DNA of 64,000 bases from Chaunax sp. Z400. Taxonomy: Eukaryota; Chordata; Actinopteri; Lophiiformes; Chaunacidae. The translations under genes and the position numbers were made by a program. Positions within the stretch are counted from its first letter, which is position 1. Each line of letters starts with the position of its first letter. This document shows, piece after piece, positions 1 to 13,270 of the stretch. The DNA is taken from assembly GCA_037577475.1 (NCBI GenBank), contig CM075192.1, forward strand, positions 5,455,408 through 5,519,407. Reading direction: 5' to 3'. The notes beneath the pieces are model-generated. The model saw nothing but the letters and a program-made list of their open reading frames with translations, had not been told where the DNA came from and ran no database searches.

Positions 1-1089
1 GGTACTGTATGGCTGGAGAGTTTTCAAGTTTGTCTTAATGCTTAATGCTTTAATTACAAAAGAGAAAGCATTAACATTGTATAAATCAGAAACACTTCCA
101 AAATTCCCAAAGTTCATTAATAACATATGTGTGTGTGACTATTTATCTTAAACTTTGCTCAAAGAGCTCAAGCCCTCCGGTATTACTTTCTATACACCCA
201 TGCAGAAACAATGTGTTGATAAAGACATTTCCTGAATGACATCTACAAGAGCTGCACATTCTAAAAGCTCTTTTGGTCTTTCAGTCTGGGTCACTAGCTC
301 AACAATCCCTCCTCGGTATCAGCTGAGCCACCCTGAGACCCATGTGGTCCTAACCAGAGCATATCTCATCCCTCTGGATGTTAATATGTATTGATGGCAC
401 TAGGCTGGTGTTGGAACATTAAAAAGGGGATCAGGAAGAAGAGCTCTGCGGCCTTAAGCCCTGGGAGGCCACGGCGACTCAAAGTCTTATTCAGATGATG
501 TGCCGTGAGATGCTTGTCCTTGAAGAAAGGAAATTAGTGTTTGTGGAAGTCAAAGGGAAAATAGACAGAGGAAGGGAGGTTGACAGAGACAGGAAGAGAA
601 TGTGTGACAGAAAAATGTGTGAATTTGCAAATGTGTGTTTGTGCACATGCCAGTGTGTGATAAAGTATAACATAGAGTGGGAGAGAAAAGCAAAGCGAGA
701 CATCTTCATGCAAGCCAAAGATGATGCAAACAGCGTAGACTGGTTCAAAAGTGTTACCACAGGACCGAGCAGACAATCCCCTTTCCAGGAAACGCACATC
801 AAAGTGGATTTAAGTAGCCGAGACGTGTTGTGTGTGGTTGTAACCGGCAGACCTGCCCTGTAGCTACACTTTTCCTCTGTGTGTTAAGATCAGTCAGGAG
901 GGGTGACGAAGCTCTGGAATTGAGTCACGGCAGAATTTGATGGAGAAGTTCTGGCATTCCTCAGGAGAAGTGAGGCTTTCCATCCATGGAAGGTTTGTAT
1001 TGGTTGCTTGTCATGACTCTAAGGTTCTCACAATACATTTTAATCATGTTGCTGTGCATATAAAGCTCATTTTCAGCATCGTCTTGAGC
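1..1089. other. non-coding, nothing recognised
   Basis: No gene or repeat recognised. Open frames at 491-863 lie in purine-biased sequence on both strands and match no family. Confidence 0.6.
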
Positions 1090-1250
1090 ATGGCTGAGTT
1101 TAAATGGAACCTGTTCACTGAATGCACTCATACTTTTGGTGAACGGTGAACTGAACGCATCAGTTTGCAACTACAGAACGTGAAAGACAGGGAGTTCAGT
1201 TTCACCAGAGTGAACAACGCCTTGATTCAGTCGTGCACAATTTTAGGGCC
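1090..1250. repeat. possible dispersed repeat rich in GTTCA/TGAAC
   Basis: Repeated GTTCACTGAA, GAACTGAACGC, GAACGTGAA and GAGTGAACAACG motifs occur within 160 bp, as in some fish hAT-like MITEs. No clear ends. Confidence 0.25.
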
Positions 1251-1539
1251 AAGGATTCACGACAACCTGTAGCCTGTTTTATGAGCACATCAGTTTAAAC
1301 CCGGATGAGGTAAATACCATGTTTTTATGCAAATTATTGCACAAAAACATATCTTTGCCTCTCCTATATGGCTTTTTCATATTTCTTTGTTATTGTTGGG
1401 TGTCGGAACAAGACAAATGTGGCCTCAGAATGAAGACGTCCCTCTGTGAATGTGAGTCTAAATCTAGTTTTTAGAATAGAATAGACTGATTGGATCCTGG
1501 TTTACTTCATATCTGAACAGTAAAAAACACATGAAATTG

Positions 1540-1960
1540 AGGTGGTTTGAAGTGCGATTCAAATCAGATTCTACAGGTGTGTCAAGTTTACACAAGTTTA
1601 CATGTACAAGTTTGGACACTCTGGCTCAATTCTGATTTAACAATGACTTTTGGTGCTATGGGTCAAATCCAGTGTGTCAGAAGTACATCAGAGCAGCTTA
1701 GCAAATCCATGCCACTGCTAGCAACACAGCAAACAACCGTCCATGGACAGACAAACAAACTGCCTGCTCCTTGATGCATCCAAGATGATAGATGTCCATT
1801 TCTCCTGCCTCCACGTTGGAAAACCGATTCCTCAGCATACATACCCCAGCAAGTGATGGGAATAGCTTGGTGATGTCATCACACAAAGCCGATCTAATCA
1901 CGTTCAAATAACAATGCAGATAATCTATAGTCTAGTCTTAAAAGATCAGATTTGAGAAAC
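1540..1960. mobile_element. possible MITE-like element
   Basis: TCAAATCAGATTCT near 1559 is roughly inverted as AAGATCAGATTTGAG near 1941. The inside looks like dispersed-repeat sequence. The ends match imperfectly and no target duplication was seen. Confidence 0.25.
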
Positions 1961-3879
1961 AAACATGATTTGCATGCAGTCCGTCATTCATCCAGAGATG
2001 GGGCCACTTTTATTCTGTGCTGCTGAGAAGCTAGCTGTTATAGAGACAAATTAAAAACTACCCAAAGTAGACTGAAGACTGTACAGCTATAAATATTAGA
2101 TAAGAAGGCTGCATTCGCAGTAGGAGGTGGCAGAGGATTAAACATCTGCACTGCCTCCCTCCTAAGTGAAGACTTGCTCTGTACAGCACAGGCTGGCAGG
2201 ACAGCCCAGAGATAGAGCAGAGGATGAGGGGTGAGGTTGTAGCAGAAACACAGATAGGGAGCAACAGAGACGTGAAAAAGCTGATAGAGACAGTGTAATG
2301 CAGAGAGAGCGGGAGGCAGCAGAATGCATGTCCACAGGTGAGGTAAAGGGGAAGAAGTAAGGCAGTGATTTATAATTTGTCTTGATCCGTGGTGTGATCA
2401 GTTCCTTCACAAGAAAGTGGAGCAGTGACAGTGTTGCTGTGTGGATTTGAGTGATCATCCCTGCTATAGGGAGAAAGATGATCCCAGTCTCACCTTAATG
2501 CTGTACAGACCCCGTGTTGGTCTGTAGGTTTGGTCCAGATGAAATGAATCGATTGCCTTTAATTGTTGTTCACATATTTGTGGAATAAATCCTAAAGACT
2601 TTGGTTGATTCTGATCTTTGTCCAGCTCCATGAGCAGATCATCATTTACACTCATTCAGCTAAATATGTATCTCATCAGCTACAAGATGGACGGGAGCAA
2701 AATATATTATTACAGAATTCATGGTTCCAGACAGTCAAGATAATTGATAGTTATCAATATCATCATATTTTAGTTTTGACGGTCTCTTCTAGTTGTTCTC
2801 TCTCCATGTTTAAGGCTTCTTGAGACCAAAACAAAGGAGCATAACTTGGTACAAATAGAAAAGAACATAAATCCTTCACAAGATCAGGTCAAAACATTGC
2901 TGGATTATACACAATTTATTGTTATATGACCAAATGAAAATCCAATTACATGCATTCCTAGTCCTACAATATTCTCTGAAGTGATATGCATCCTATGAGA
3001 CACGAACAGAAACCATTAAAATTCATATTCATTCATTCCAAGGGCATCAAGTACCATCATTTTGGTATGTTTCTCTGTGAGATGCTTTGAGCTTATTGTG
3101 CCTCCAACACAAAAATATCAACGCCAGTACACAACATAAGAATCAGAGCAACTGCACAATGCAGTGTAAAAGGAGAAGTGGAGGTCAAGGTTAAGTGGTC
3201 ATGTAAATCCAAACATCATCGATCATCTCCTAAAACCAACCCCTGAGTTTTTGTGCCTTAACTTAACCAACGTAACCTTTGTGGCAGGAAGTATTTGTGA
3301 CCCAAAGCGGCGTCCTGAGATGAGAACAGATAGAACAGATTTTAATCCAACACCAGCGGGTATCTCTTGTCACCAAAGTCACCAGGATGTCATGAGGATG
3401 AGGGCCACGCCCCCCCCCTGTGTAGAGGCGTCTTCAAACTCTGCATGTGTCCACTTATTCCCAGAGCGCTCCATCTGTAATAAACCATGCCGGGATCGTC
3501 CTAAACTCCCACTGTGAGCTTCTCCATGCCCAGGAGAGGAGGGCAGAATTCCCCTCATTCTCCTTTGCTGGGCTATCATCTGAAAGCAAACCCTGAACAT
3601 TACTCCACCCTCCATACTGGAGAGGGTTCCATCCCATGGACACAGAGGACACACTCCACACCACCTTCATGCCTGTTCCAGGCAGAGATGCTTGGTCCTG
3701 GCTCACCGGTTTTGGGTTAATAGAAGGGATGATGATACATTTCTTTAACCAGCTACCTCTGCTACCTGCCACCAAACATTAAGCCAAGAGAGAATTCATT
3801 ACTAATCAGCCCCACACCCCATCTCCTGTACCCCCACCAGAACCCTTGCCTGCATCCTGTAATCCGACAGATTAATGGC
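1961..3879. other. non-coding, nothing recognised
   Basis: Mixed unique sequence with short random frames; no RNA gene or mobile element recognised. Confidence 0.6.
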
Positions 3880-4085
3880 AGAGCATGAAATGTGGCGTTC
3901 ACATCGACAAAAGTTGAACGTTGTAGGGAGGGAGGGGCGTTCGGGCTTTAGCTGGTGGATTACGCCCTTCCAAACACCCTTAATGCCAGTATAATTTGAT
4001 GGAGCTGCCAATTTGCTGTATGCGCAATCTCTCTGCTCCACTTCTTATTCCTCCTCCCCCTGAACCAAAGCCGACTTTGCTGCAA
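3880..4085. promoter_or_regulatory. candidate conserved non-coding element
   Basis: Complex repeat-free sequence includes GGATTACGCCCTTCC (a possible paired-type GGATTA site) and CCAATTTGCTGTATGCGC. Its texture matches vertebrate developmental enhancers. Not aligned. Confidence 0.3.
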
Positions 4086-4604
4086 CACTTCTGAGGAGGA
4101 TCTGAAGTTTGGAGGGGCGGAGGTACATGTTGGGAGGAGGGACAAGGAGCCACAGACCCTGTCAAGGATCCCTACCCCCCCAAGCTTAAGATCACAGAGC
4201 AAATGGTATTGGAGAATTTATGTCACGTCTGGATTTGCATAATAAACTGTGTGTCAAAGGAAGGACTACCACAGGTGTATATAAGAACGTAAAATCTTTT
4301 AAAATGTTTATTATATTAGGTCACCTTAGAAGTTCTTCTTGTAGAATTTTTAGATCTTTAAATTTGACACTTCACCATAATTCAGTGTCAACATTACACA
4401 AACTAAAATACACAGTTATGATTCACATATTTAATATTACTCACAGTCTCAACCTGGGTCAACCCACCGCTTTAAACATTATAGTAAATGGATCCATGGA
4501 TGAACTGTTCTTCATCCTGTCTTTTAAAAATAATAATTGTTTTTATTTTCTAATTCATGATTTACAATACAATAATATTATATAATAATATTATATTTGT
4601 ATAA

Positions 4605-4606
4605 TG

Positions 4607-4642
<36 letters not shown>

Positions 4643-4684
4643 TATTATATAATAATAATAATAATTAATAATAATAATAATAAT
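4605..4684. repeat. (AAT)n repeat
   Basis: An imperfect AAT trinucleotide tract, with AT-palindromic sequence just before it. Confidence 0.95.
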
Positions 4685-5577
4685 GAAATACAGGTTTAGG
4701 GTAACAGTATTGGGGCATAAGTTTATATATATATATCAGTTTGATACAGAGCCCCCACCCCGGAGTCAGAGTAGCGGTGGCGGCACAGTGTCAAGTGGAC
4801 CACCAGGGGCAGGAGGGGCTACATCAGGGTCAAGAATCCGTAGTTGGACCTCCAGGGGCACGAAACTCAGCCACAAATTTCTCTGGATGACAGATTTTGT
4901 TTTGCAATATCTAAAATCTTTTGTGCCTGGATAAAGCAACTCTGGCACACCAGCAGTCCCACGTTAGCATTTGGCGCTCATGTTTTGTAGGCAGATGACA
5001 GCATCCGAAAAAACAGACCGTTTTTTGTTTCTGTTTTCTTGTGGTTTTGTTTTTTCTTATTCATAACAGAAAATGAAAATCAAATAATTTCTTTTTTATT
5101 TCCCTTTTTGGCCACGAAAAGGAAAAAGACTTTGTTTCAATTTTTAAACACAAAATCTAATAATCACCTGTTTTTCATGTTTTGATAACTCTGAAATGAA
5201 AATCGAATTACCAATAGATACACGGAACCCTCAGCAGGGAGGAGGGTTGACTTCATTTGAACTGATCCAGAATGCCTTTTCTCTCTAATATGTTGAATTC
5301 AGTGCAAACGGCAGCAGAGCTGCGACTACATGCAACAGATGAGGGGTTTCTCCTAGATGTTAATGTTTAGTGATTCGCTGTTAAGGCACAATATACTTGA
5401 TAATTTATAAAGAACAGACACCAACTACAGTTTGTCCATTGCTCTTTCTCACTAGTTCTGGCATTCGCTGTGCTTCTGTACAGGCCCATTGTCAGAACCC
5501 ATGATTTCGATGGCTTGTATGAGTTTCTTTGCTGGGTAACAGGAGCTTGAGACTTTCCACACTTAAGCTTTGCTTTT

Positions 5578-5609
5578 TGTCCCTTAAGAAAAGGCGTTCT
5601 TAAGGGACA
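5578..5609. repeat. 13-bp perfect inverted repeat
   Basis: Arms TGTCCCTTAAGAA (5578-5590) and TTCTTAAGGGACA (5597-5609) flank a 6-nt loop. Confidence 0.85.
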
Positions 5610-6185
5610 TTTTACACCAATGTAAGGTTTATTAAATAACTTATATGTGGTTTCCTACTAAAGTCATACTTCAGATCAGAGTTTATCTCTAGTTTGTTTT
5701 ATAAATGAGGGGCCTGTCTCACCAGAAGGTGCCACAGCATAATTCATCTAATGTTGTCTAGGAGCTTGGTGACACAGGGAGAACACACATGCTGACTTAC
5801 AGCTGGTTGAACTACTGTTGGTGATGACACACCTTGTCAGTTTGACTAATACTAGTATTAGCTGGAATTATATATCATCTTAATGAATTATTGCGGGGGG
5901 AAGAAGAGGTCTTCAAACTTACAGGCTTGATAACAGCAAGCTAGTCAGTGTATTTGTTAACGGGATGATAATTTCACTGTTTATTAAAAACATACTTGTA
6001 CCAACCATTACTGTTTCATAGCTGTCTACAAACGTTTCCTCTTTAGTGGCAGATATATAAAATATACAGTACTAATAAACACATTTGTCAGTTTGGCTAA
6101 TGCTAGCCAGTTGCAATCACTCTCCAAGCCTCTTTCTGTACTGGGCCATTTAACAACCATCACCAGTGTTCAGCTAGTACATAGT

Positions 6186-6430
6186 AAATGGACTGCATTT
6201 ATATGGTGCTTTTCTAGTCTGAATGACGACTTAAAGCACTTTACAACAAGAGCCGGCATTCACCCATTCACACACTCACTCATACACTGGTGCGATAAGC
6301 ATTCACAAGATCAATGTTTTCCCAATTGGCTGTTCCATTGGGGAAAACTTGGACCTCAGTATCTTTCCCAGGTACACTTTGACATATAGAGGAACTGGGG
6401 ATCGAACCATCAACCTTCTGATAAGTTAGC
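6186..6430 (-). mobile_element. tRNA-derived SINE
   Basis: On the minus strand a Pol III B box (GGTTCGATCCCC) begins the element near 6410. The far end reads as the common fish SINE tail ATATAAATGCAGTCCATTTA at 6188-6207. The body has decayed by several indels. Confidence 0.7.
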
Positions 6431-6830
6431 CACAGTCACCTAAACCAGAGTATCAGGGTTATCTACCAAATTTGAACTCTACACAAAACAATTGTGCAAA
6501 TTTACTTTGAAAATTCAACTGGAATGAATTGATATATTGCATAATGTGGCCAGTCTGAATTGGGAAACGTACGTCCTCCACCTTCCTCCTGAACACAGGA
6601 AACCCACAGTGTTGTGTGTTGAGCCCTATGCTCTTCAGATTTTCCACCCAGGACTGTGCCCTCCTCCACGGCTCCAACTCTAAAATGTGCAGACAACACC
6701 AAAACAGCTGGGCTGATTTCTAACAACGATGACATGTCCTATTGAGGAACACCTGTGTGAATGGAGTGTGGTCAACAACCTGTTCTTTAACCCTTCCACA
6801 ACGAAGGAGATGATCATAGACTTTGCATTA

Positions 6831-6871
6831 GAAAGGTTTATGGTCTGTCTCCCACAGACCATAAACCTTTC
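6831..6871. repeat. perfect 18-bp inverted repeat with 5-nt loop
   Basis: Arms at 6831-6848 and 6854-6871 (GAAAGGTTTATGGTCTGT and its exact complement) flank CTCCC. It lies inside the LINE remnant just after the IIDF motif. Confidence 0.9.
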
Positions 6872-7230
6872 AAATGCATGCAGTGAAAAGAGTGACCAGC
6901 ATGAAGTTTCTGGGAGTCTATGTGTCAAAATACCGGACATGGACCTCTAACGCTCCACACCGGCTCTAAAAGGCCCATCAGAGACTGTTCTTCCTCGGGA
7001 AACTGAAGCAGGCCCAGCTCCACTATCAACAGCATCCTGCCTGACTGCATCACTGTATGGTACACAGCTGCACAGCCACTTAGGAGAAGGACTTACTTTC
7101 ACTGCGTAGTGAGCCTCTGCCATCCGGCAAACTGTTCAATAAAATCACACACAGACTGAGGGACAGCTTTTCCCCCACAGCTGTGGCCTTCATCTCCTCC
7201 CTGTGGCACGATCACACTACAAGACCTGTG

Positions 7231-7453
<223 letters not shown>

Positions 7454-7826
7454 CCACTCACAGAGACAGTCATCCAGACCTCAACCTCTGTATATATCAG
7501 TAAATTTTATTTAATTTAACAGTCTTTTAATTATTTATTTATGATTTATTGTTTGTACCTGGACGGGTATCACATTTTTTTCCTAAAACATTGTGCTGCT
7601 GCTCTCTGGTGCTGCTTTTTATTTTTCTATTCTAACTATATAGGAGACGTGCAAAGCAACATTTCATAGTCCCTGAGGATAAACATAACAAAGGTTTTGC
7701 TTTCAAGGTATTCCACATCGAATAAGGAGATGAATGATAATAATTGATGAGCAAAACAACACATGTCTAAGTGCTACCCAGTCTGAGAGGTGAGGGTGTT
7801 TGGCTAATGTGTCAATCAAACTTTGT

Positions 7827-8879
<1,053 letters not shown>

Positions 8880-9130
8880 GAGGCGAGCTCCACATCAATC
8901 ATTCTCCCCAGTCCCCCCCCCCCCCGCCAAACCTCCTCATCGCCGCCACCACCACCTTGTCCTCCATTGCAATAAATATGGAAATGAGCAGGAGCCAGTC
9001 ATTGGTAATTTCAAGCTCGGCTCACTTGTGTTAAAAAAGGACACAAATGTATTAATTGCCGGCGGCCGGAGGAATCCCATTTTCTGTGGGCATTGATTAC
9101 AAAATTGGTGTGAGCAGCCTTCTTTTTCTC
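8880..9130. promoter_or_regulatory. candidate conserved non-coding element
   Basis: The block contains CCATTGCAATAAATATGG, GTCATTGGTAATTTC, GTATTAATTGCCGGC and GGGCATTGATTACAAA: SOX-, homeodomain- and CCAAT-like sites in repeat-free sequence between simple repeats. Confidence 0.35.
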
Positions 9131-9490
9131 AAAGTTAGGGCTGGTTTATATGTGTGTGTTACAGTGGAAGATGGGGGCCGACAAAGATAGGGTTGGTGAT
9201 GCCCGTGAACACAACCTTAGTGTGTGTCATCAGATTGTGGTGCAGCTAAGGTTCTGTCACATGTACAGGGTGGCAGAAATATAAGAAAGGAGTATTTTCT
9301 GTTTTTTTTTTTTATTTTACACACACACACATACACACATGCAACCCCCAAACGCCACCCCTACCCTCATGAAACAGGTAGTGTGCATGTTTGCTGCACA
9401 GCTGGCTGTACTAATGTGAGATTATGTCGCGTGGAGACCCAATTATCCACAATTGATCCCAAACACCACCTACTACAGCTCTGAGAGCAG

Positions 9491-9492
<2 letters not shown>

Positions 9493-9527
<35 letters not shown>
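9493..9527. repeat. (GT)n microsatellite
   Basis: A pure GT tract of about 17 units. Confidence 0.95.
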
Positions 9528-9528
<1 letters not shown>

Positions 9529-9719
9529 CTGTGTAAGAGAAAACCCTCATGGACTTTCTTGCAGGTGCAGTGAGGAGACAGGTGGACGTTTCCCTCAAGG
9601 TCAAAGGATCATCGTGTTATTTTCTGGGTTGCATTTCTTCAAATTTCACTATTATGACGATTGACTGGGTTGAAACTTTCTTCCGTTCTTTGAAGGGTAT
9701 TTAGTATGTAAGACTTTTA

Positions 9720-9870
9720 GTAAGACCACCTACCTTGGGTGGTTTTCCTCAGGATCCCCAAAGAGGAGCTAGAGAGTAGCTTCTGAGAAGGACAGCTGGA
9801 ATACCCTGCTGAGCCTGCTGCCACCACCCTGACCCCAGATACATGGAAGAAGATGGATGGATGGAGTGAC
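9720..9870 (+). mobile_element. RTE-type LINE 3' end fragment
   Basis: The segment reads through a GGAGCTAGAGAG-like stretch to GCCTGCTGCCACC, then ACCCCAGATACATGGAAGAAG and (ATGG)n. This matches the 3' end typical of fish RTE elements, which finish in GATAAGCGGAAGAAAATGGATGG-like sequence. Confidence 0.6.
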
Positions 9871-11089
9871 ATTTAAACATCATTTAACAGACTCCCCAAA
9901 AAGAGAGAGGAAAAAGAGAGTGGAGAGAGAGGCAGACTGAGGAAGATGAGTGTGTGGACAGAAGGAGAGACGTGAACCTGCTCTTTACTTTCTTTGGCTA
10001 TTATTTAATGTGATTCTGTGTAATTCTCTGTTTTTAGTATGTATTAACACTGATGACTGGAGTCTCTGCTAAAGACCGTCACAGACCAACACATCCATTT
10101 CAGGTGAGGAACCATGATCTACAAACCTGCACACCTGGTTAGTGCATGCTGAAGGCCACCAAAACCATCTACAAACTAATTCTTAGGCTAGATGGGTAAA
10201 CCTAAGAGTTGATCTGCTGTTCCAGGATGGATTTCTCATCATTGTTAAATCACAGTCACCTTTCCAGCACCCTCATAGCGGCCTCCAAAGCTTTGAACAC
10301 GGCCAACTTGGAATCCCTTTCCTCAGCCTCCGCACGCTGTATGAGAAATTATTCTGGGGGTCAGAGACAGGGTAGACAGTTCCACTTCACCCTCTCTACA
10401 CGTTTGTCTTTACCAGGTCTGGCAGGAAGTATCCCCTGCCGTCTGATCCAACACACAGATGTTGGTGGCATCTTTACGTTTTCTTCAACTGTTCACTGTT
10501 TAGTGGTAGATAACCAGAAACCAGTGTCTGCTTTGGGTCCAGTCTTTACTGTCTGTTTCACATCTTTATTTGGAGTGTTTGGCTAAAGGTAGAGAGATTA
10601 AACTAGCAGAATTGGGGGTAAAATGTGGCCAAGGGTAAATGAATGACTGATGTTTTCTTAACACCAGTAGATGAATAAGAAGTAAAGTAGATATGAGAAT
10701 GTCAGAAGCCAATCTGTTATAAAAGAGATCTAAAAAAGACTACATACACACAAACAGATTTATAGTGTCAGACCTCTAGCACCAGTGTGTGTGTGTCTGC
10801 TTAAAAGTAATGTGCATGCAATATGTACATCTACATATCTTTATGCGCAATATGCTTTTTAAATGCATTATTATTTATTATTTATTATCTGTTAGCCTGT
10901 CTCTTCTCCACAGTGAATGTGTTTGTCCTGCCTCAAACCCCAAATAGTGCGAATGAATCTTGCTTTACTGCTATTAATGCAGGGCAACCTCATTCACAAG
11001 TCGAACACAGTGTGTACACAAACGCACACACACCCGAATAGTAATAAATATAATAAATCGACATTGGTCTGAGATGGTGTCCAAGGAAT
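9871..11089. other. non-coding
   Basis: A 125-codon frame at 10209-10586 matches no family known to me and lacks splice or promoter context. Otherwise unremarkable. Confidence 0.5.
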
Positions 11090-11310
11090 CTCATCTCCCC
11101 ATAAATTATGACCATAAACTTGCCGCCACACAGCCTAATTAATTCTCGAGCTGTTACACAAAAGGAAATGTCGAGTGACAAATGGGCACAGGACTTGAAA
11201 GCTGCCAGGTCTGCAAAAAAATTTTCACTCCAATTTGTAAGCAATTTTACTGTAAATCGTCAACCAGAACTGTATAACTTAGGAAACATGGTAAGTGGGG
11301 TGAAGAAGGA
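11090..11310. promoter_or_regulatory. candidate conserved non-coding element
   Basis: It contains CATAAATTATGACCATAAA (HOX/CDX-like) and CCTAATTAATTCTCG, followed by complex sequence to 11290. Stops and short frames argue against an exon. Confidence 0.35.
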
Positions 11311-12799
11311 GAGATGCAGAGAGAGGGAGAGGGAGAGAGAGAGAGACAGAGACAGAGGCGGGGATGGAGTGTTAAATACAAATAAATACAAATAAATAAA
11401 ATGTTCATGTCATTAAGAATTCAAATTCAAATTTGAAAAACCAAACTTGAAATATGACGCTGTATATATAAAGGCCTGAAGTGTTAATACTATAATATTA
11501 AGCATTAAGGAATTAATGCTTCAAATATACACACATATAAATAATAAAACACACACACAAAACTTAGTGTCTCATTAAACTGTGAAATAATTTTGACTTA
11601 AATCCAAACAAAGTCATCTTATGTTTTTTACATATTCTTTATCCTGGAAATAATTTATTATAAGTCATATTTTTTATTTAATCCCAGCAGTTGTTATATA
11701 TTTGTTGGTATTTTAATAAATATCACCCATGTGATTCTTCATAACCATTAAAAAAAATTAGTATTTCAAGTTCCTTGTCAAACTAAACACTGTTTTGTTG
11801 GTTTGAAGGAAAACACTGCAGACCATTGATTGCTAAGAGATAATTATCACTAGTATGTTTCACTTGCATGACATGGACATTCTGCACACTGCCTGCAAAT
11901 TACATTTTTTTTAATCAATCGACTAAGTTGTTTTTTTTAAATGGCAGCCCACAAAACCACAGTGTGGTAAATTAATGAAGTGCAAAATATATCCCCCATT
12001 GTTCCTGTGTGTTTGTGTTGATATTGATGTCATGGCTCTTTACCCTGCTATACCCTGCTAATCCCACCAACACTGATGGGGTACCAGCAGGGGATAACAA
12101 GATCAACAAAATACCTCGGACTAAAAGTGCGTTGTCTTGCAGTGGGAACACACCATTATTATTATTATTTTATTTCTTTGGGTCAGACTGACATTATGCT
12201 CACCTCACCTTTCCAAATTAACTTTAGTGTTACATAAATCAACTCTTGTCTTGTCAGTACAAAGTAGAGTAAAACACAAAAAGAATCCTCCCAGATTAGC
12301 CCACAAGGCTAGATCCATAGGAGAATACAACACAACATGAACCTAAAGATAAAACGCAGAGTACGTAAAATGAGGTTAACTAAATGGAAAAAACTGGAAA
12401 TGAAGAGAAAACCGTTCAGCGCCCAATACCAATCAAGACCAATCAAATGCTTTGTCAGAAATGGTAAAGGAAATCTCTGTAGCCTAAGATCCTGTGTGGA
12501 TCTCTGTGCTGAACCCAACAGATACATTAATGACCCACCATTCAGTCAGTCCTGGTGTGCAACCATGTATTCACTGCCACTGTTAAAAACAAACAAAAAA
12601 AAAACGGGAAAGAAAGGACAACACCCCAGATCATTATCAGAAGATGAAGCAATGCAATATGAAAGGATCTAGCAAACAAAGAATATTATATATTCATATA
12701 ACATGAATATTTAACAAAGTTATATGAACCAATAAACACAGATTCCATAGGAAACAAAACAAAACAACAACAACAAGAAAGAACAAACAAGTGTGAACT
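11311..12799. other. non-coding, AT-rich
   Basis: AT-rich sequence with A/T homopolymers; a GA-rich patch at 11310-11350. No gene seen. Confidence 0.6.
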
Positions 12800-13270
12800 A
12801 CACCGCTGGATGACTTCCTTCCTGTTGGTGCCACTTTCACACAGCTCTACCACATGGGTGCAGGCAGTCCTCTCGACATCTATTCAGCACCAAACATAGC
12901 TGGGCTGGACCTAACAGTATAATGGAATGCAGCCCCTAATGCTGAAGGAAAGCTCACTTTGACTCTCCATTGATCAACACTCCGGACTGATTGGAGCCAA
13001 TGCAAATAACCAGGAAGTGATGGACAGCGACTGGACTTCCTCAGCCCAGCCTGGAGGAATTACCCCACATGCCTCCCATCACACAGACCCTTTATCAATG
13101 TCTGCGGACCTGGGGCCAATTTGAATGTGACTGAGGCACTCAGTGGACGTGACATTGACGAAGAAGGCCCATTGGAAGCCATGGTTCAATGACTCATTAC
13201 GGAGGAGAGTACAGGCTGTTTTCTGCGTTTGATACAGCGGCGGCCTTTAAAAGCACTAATTGGAGTGTAA
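12800..13270. promoter_or_regulatory. candidate conserved non-coding element with octamer
   Basis: A 450-nt complex block includes the perfect POU octamer ATGCAAAT at 13000-13007, CCATTGATCAAC and GCACTAATTGGAG. No ORF of note. Confidence 0.35.

Larger units (their letters stand above)
4086..6185. other. non-coding
   Basis: It holds the AAT repeat, an A/T-rich low-complexity stretch at 4990-5220, the 13-bp hairpin at 5578, and two similar TTGTCAGTTTG-CTAAT segments at 5834 and 6087. No gene seen. Confidence 0.6.

Noticed and set aside
4740..4934. Collagen-like GPPGAGG reading
   Set aside because: A single short stretch with no Gly-X-Y continuity and no exon boundaries.
10209..10586. 125-codon open frame
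   Set aside because: No family resemblance and no transposon motifs; length is possible by chance in 64 kb.
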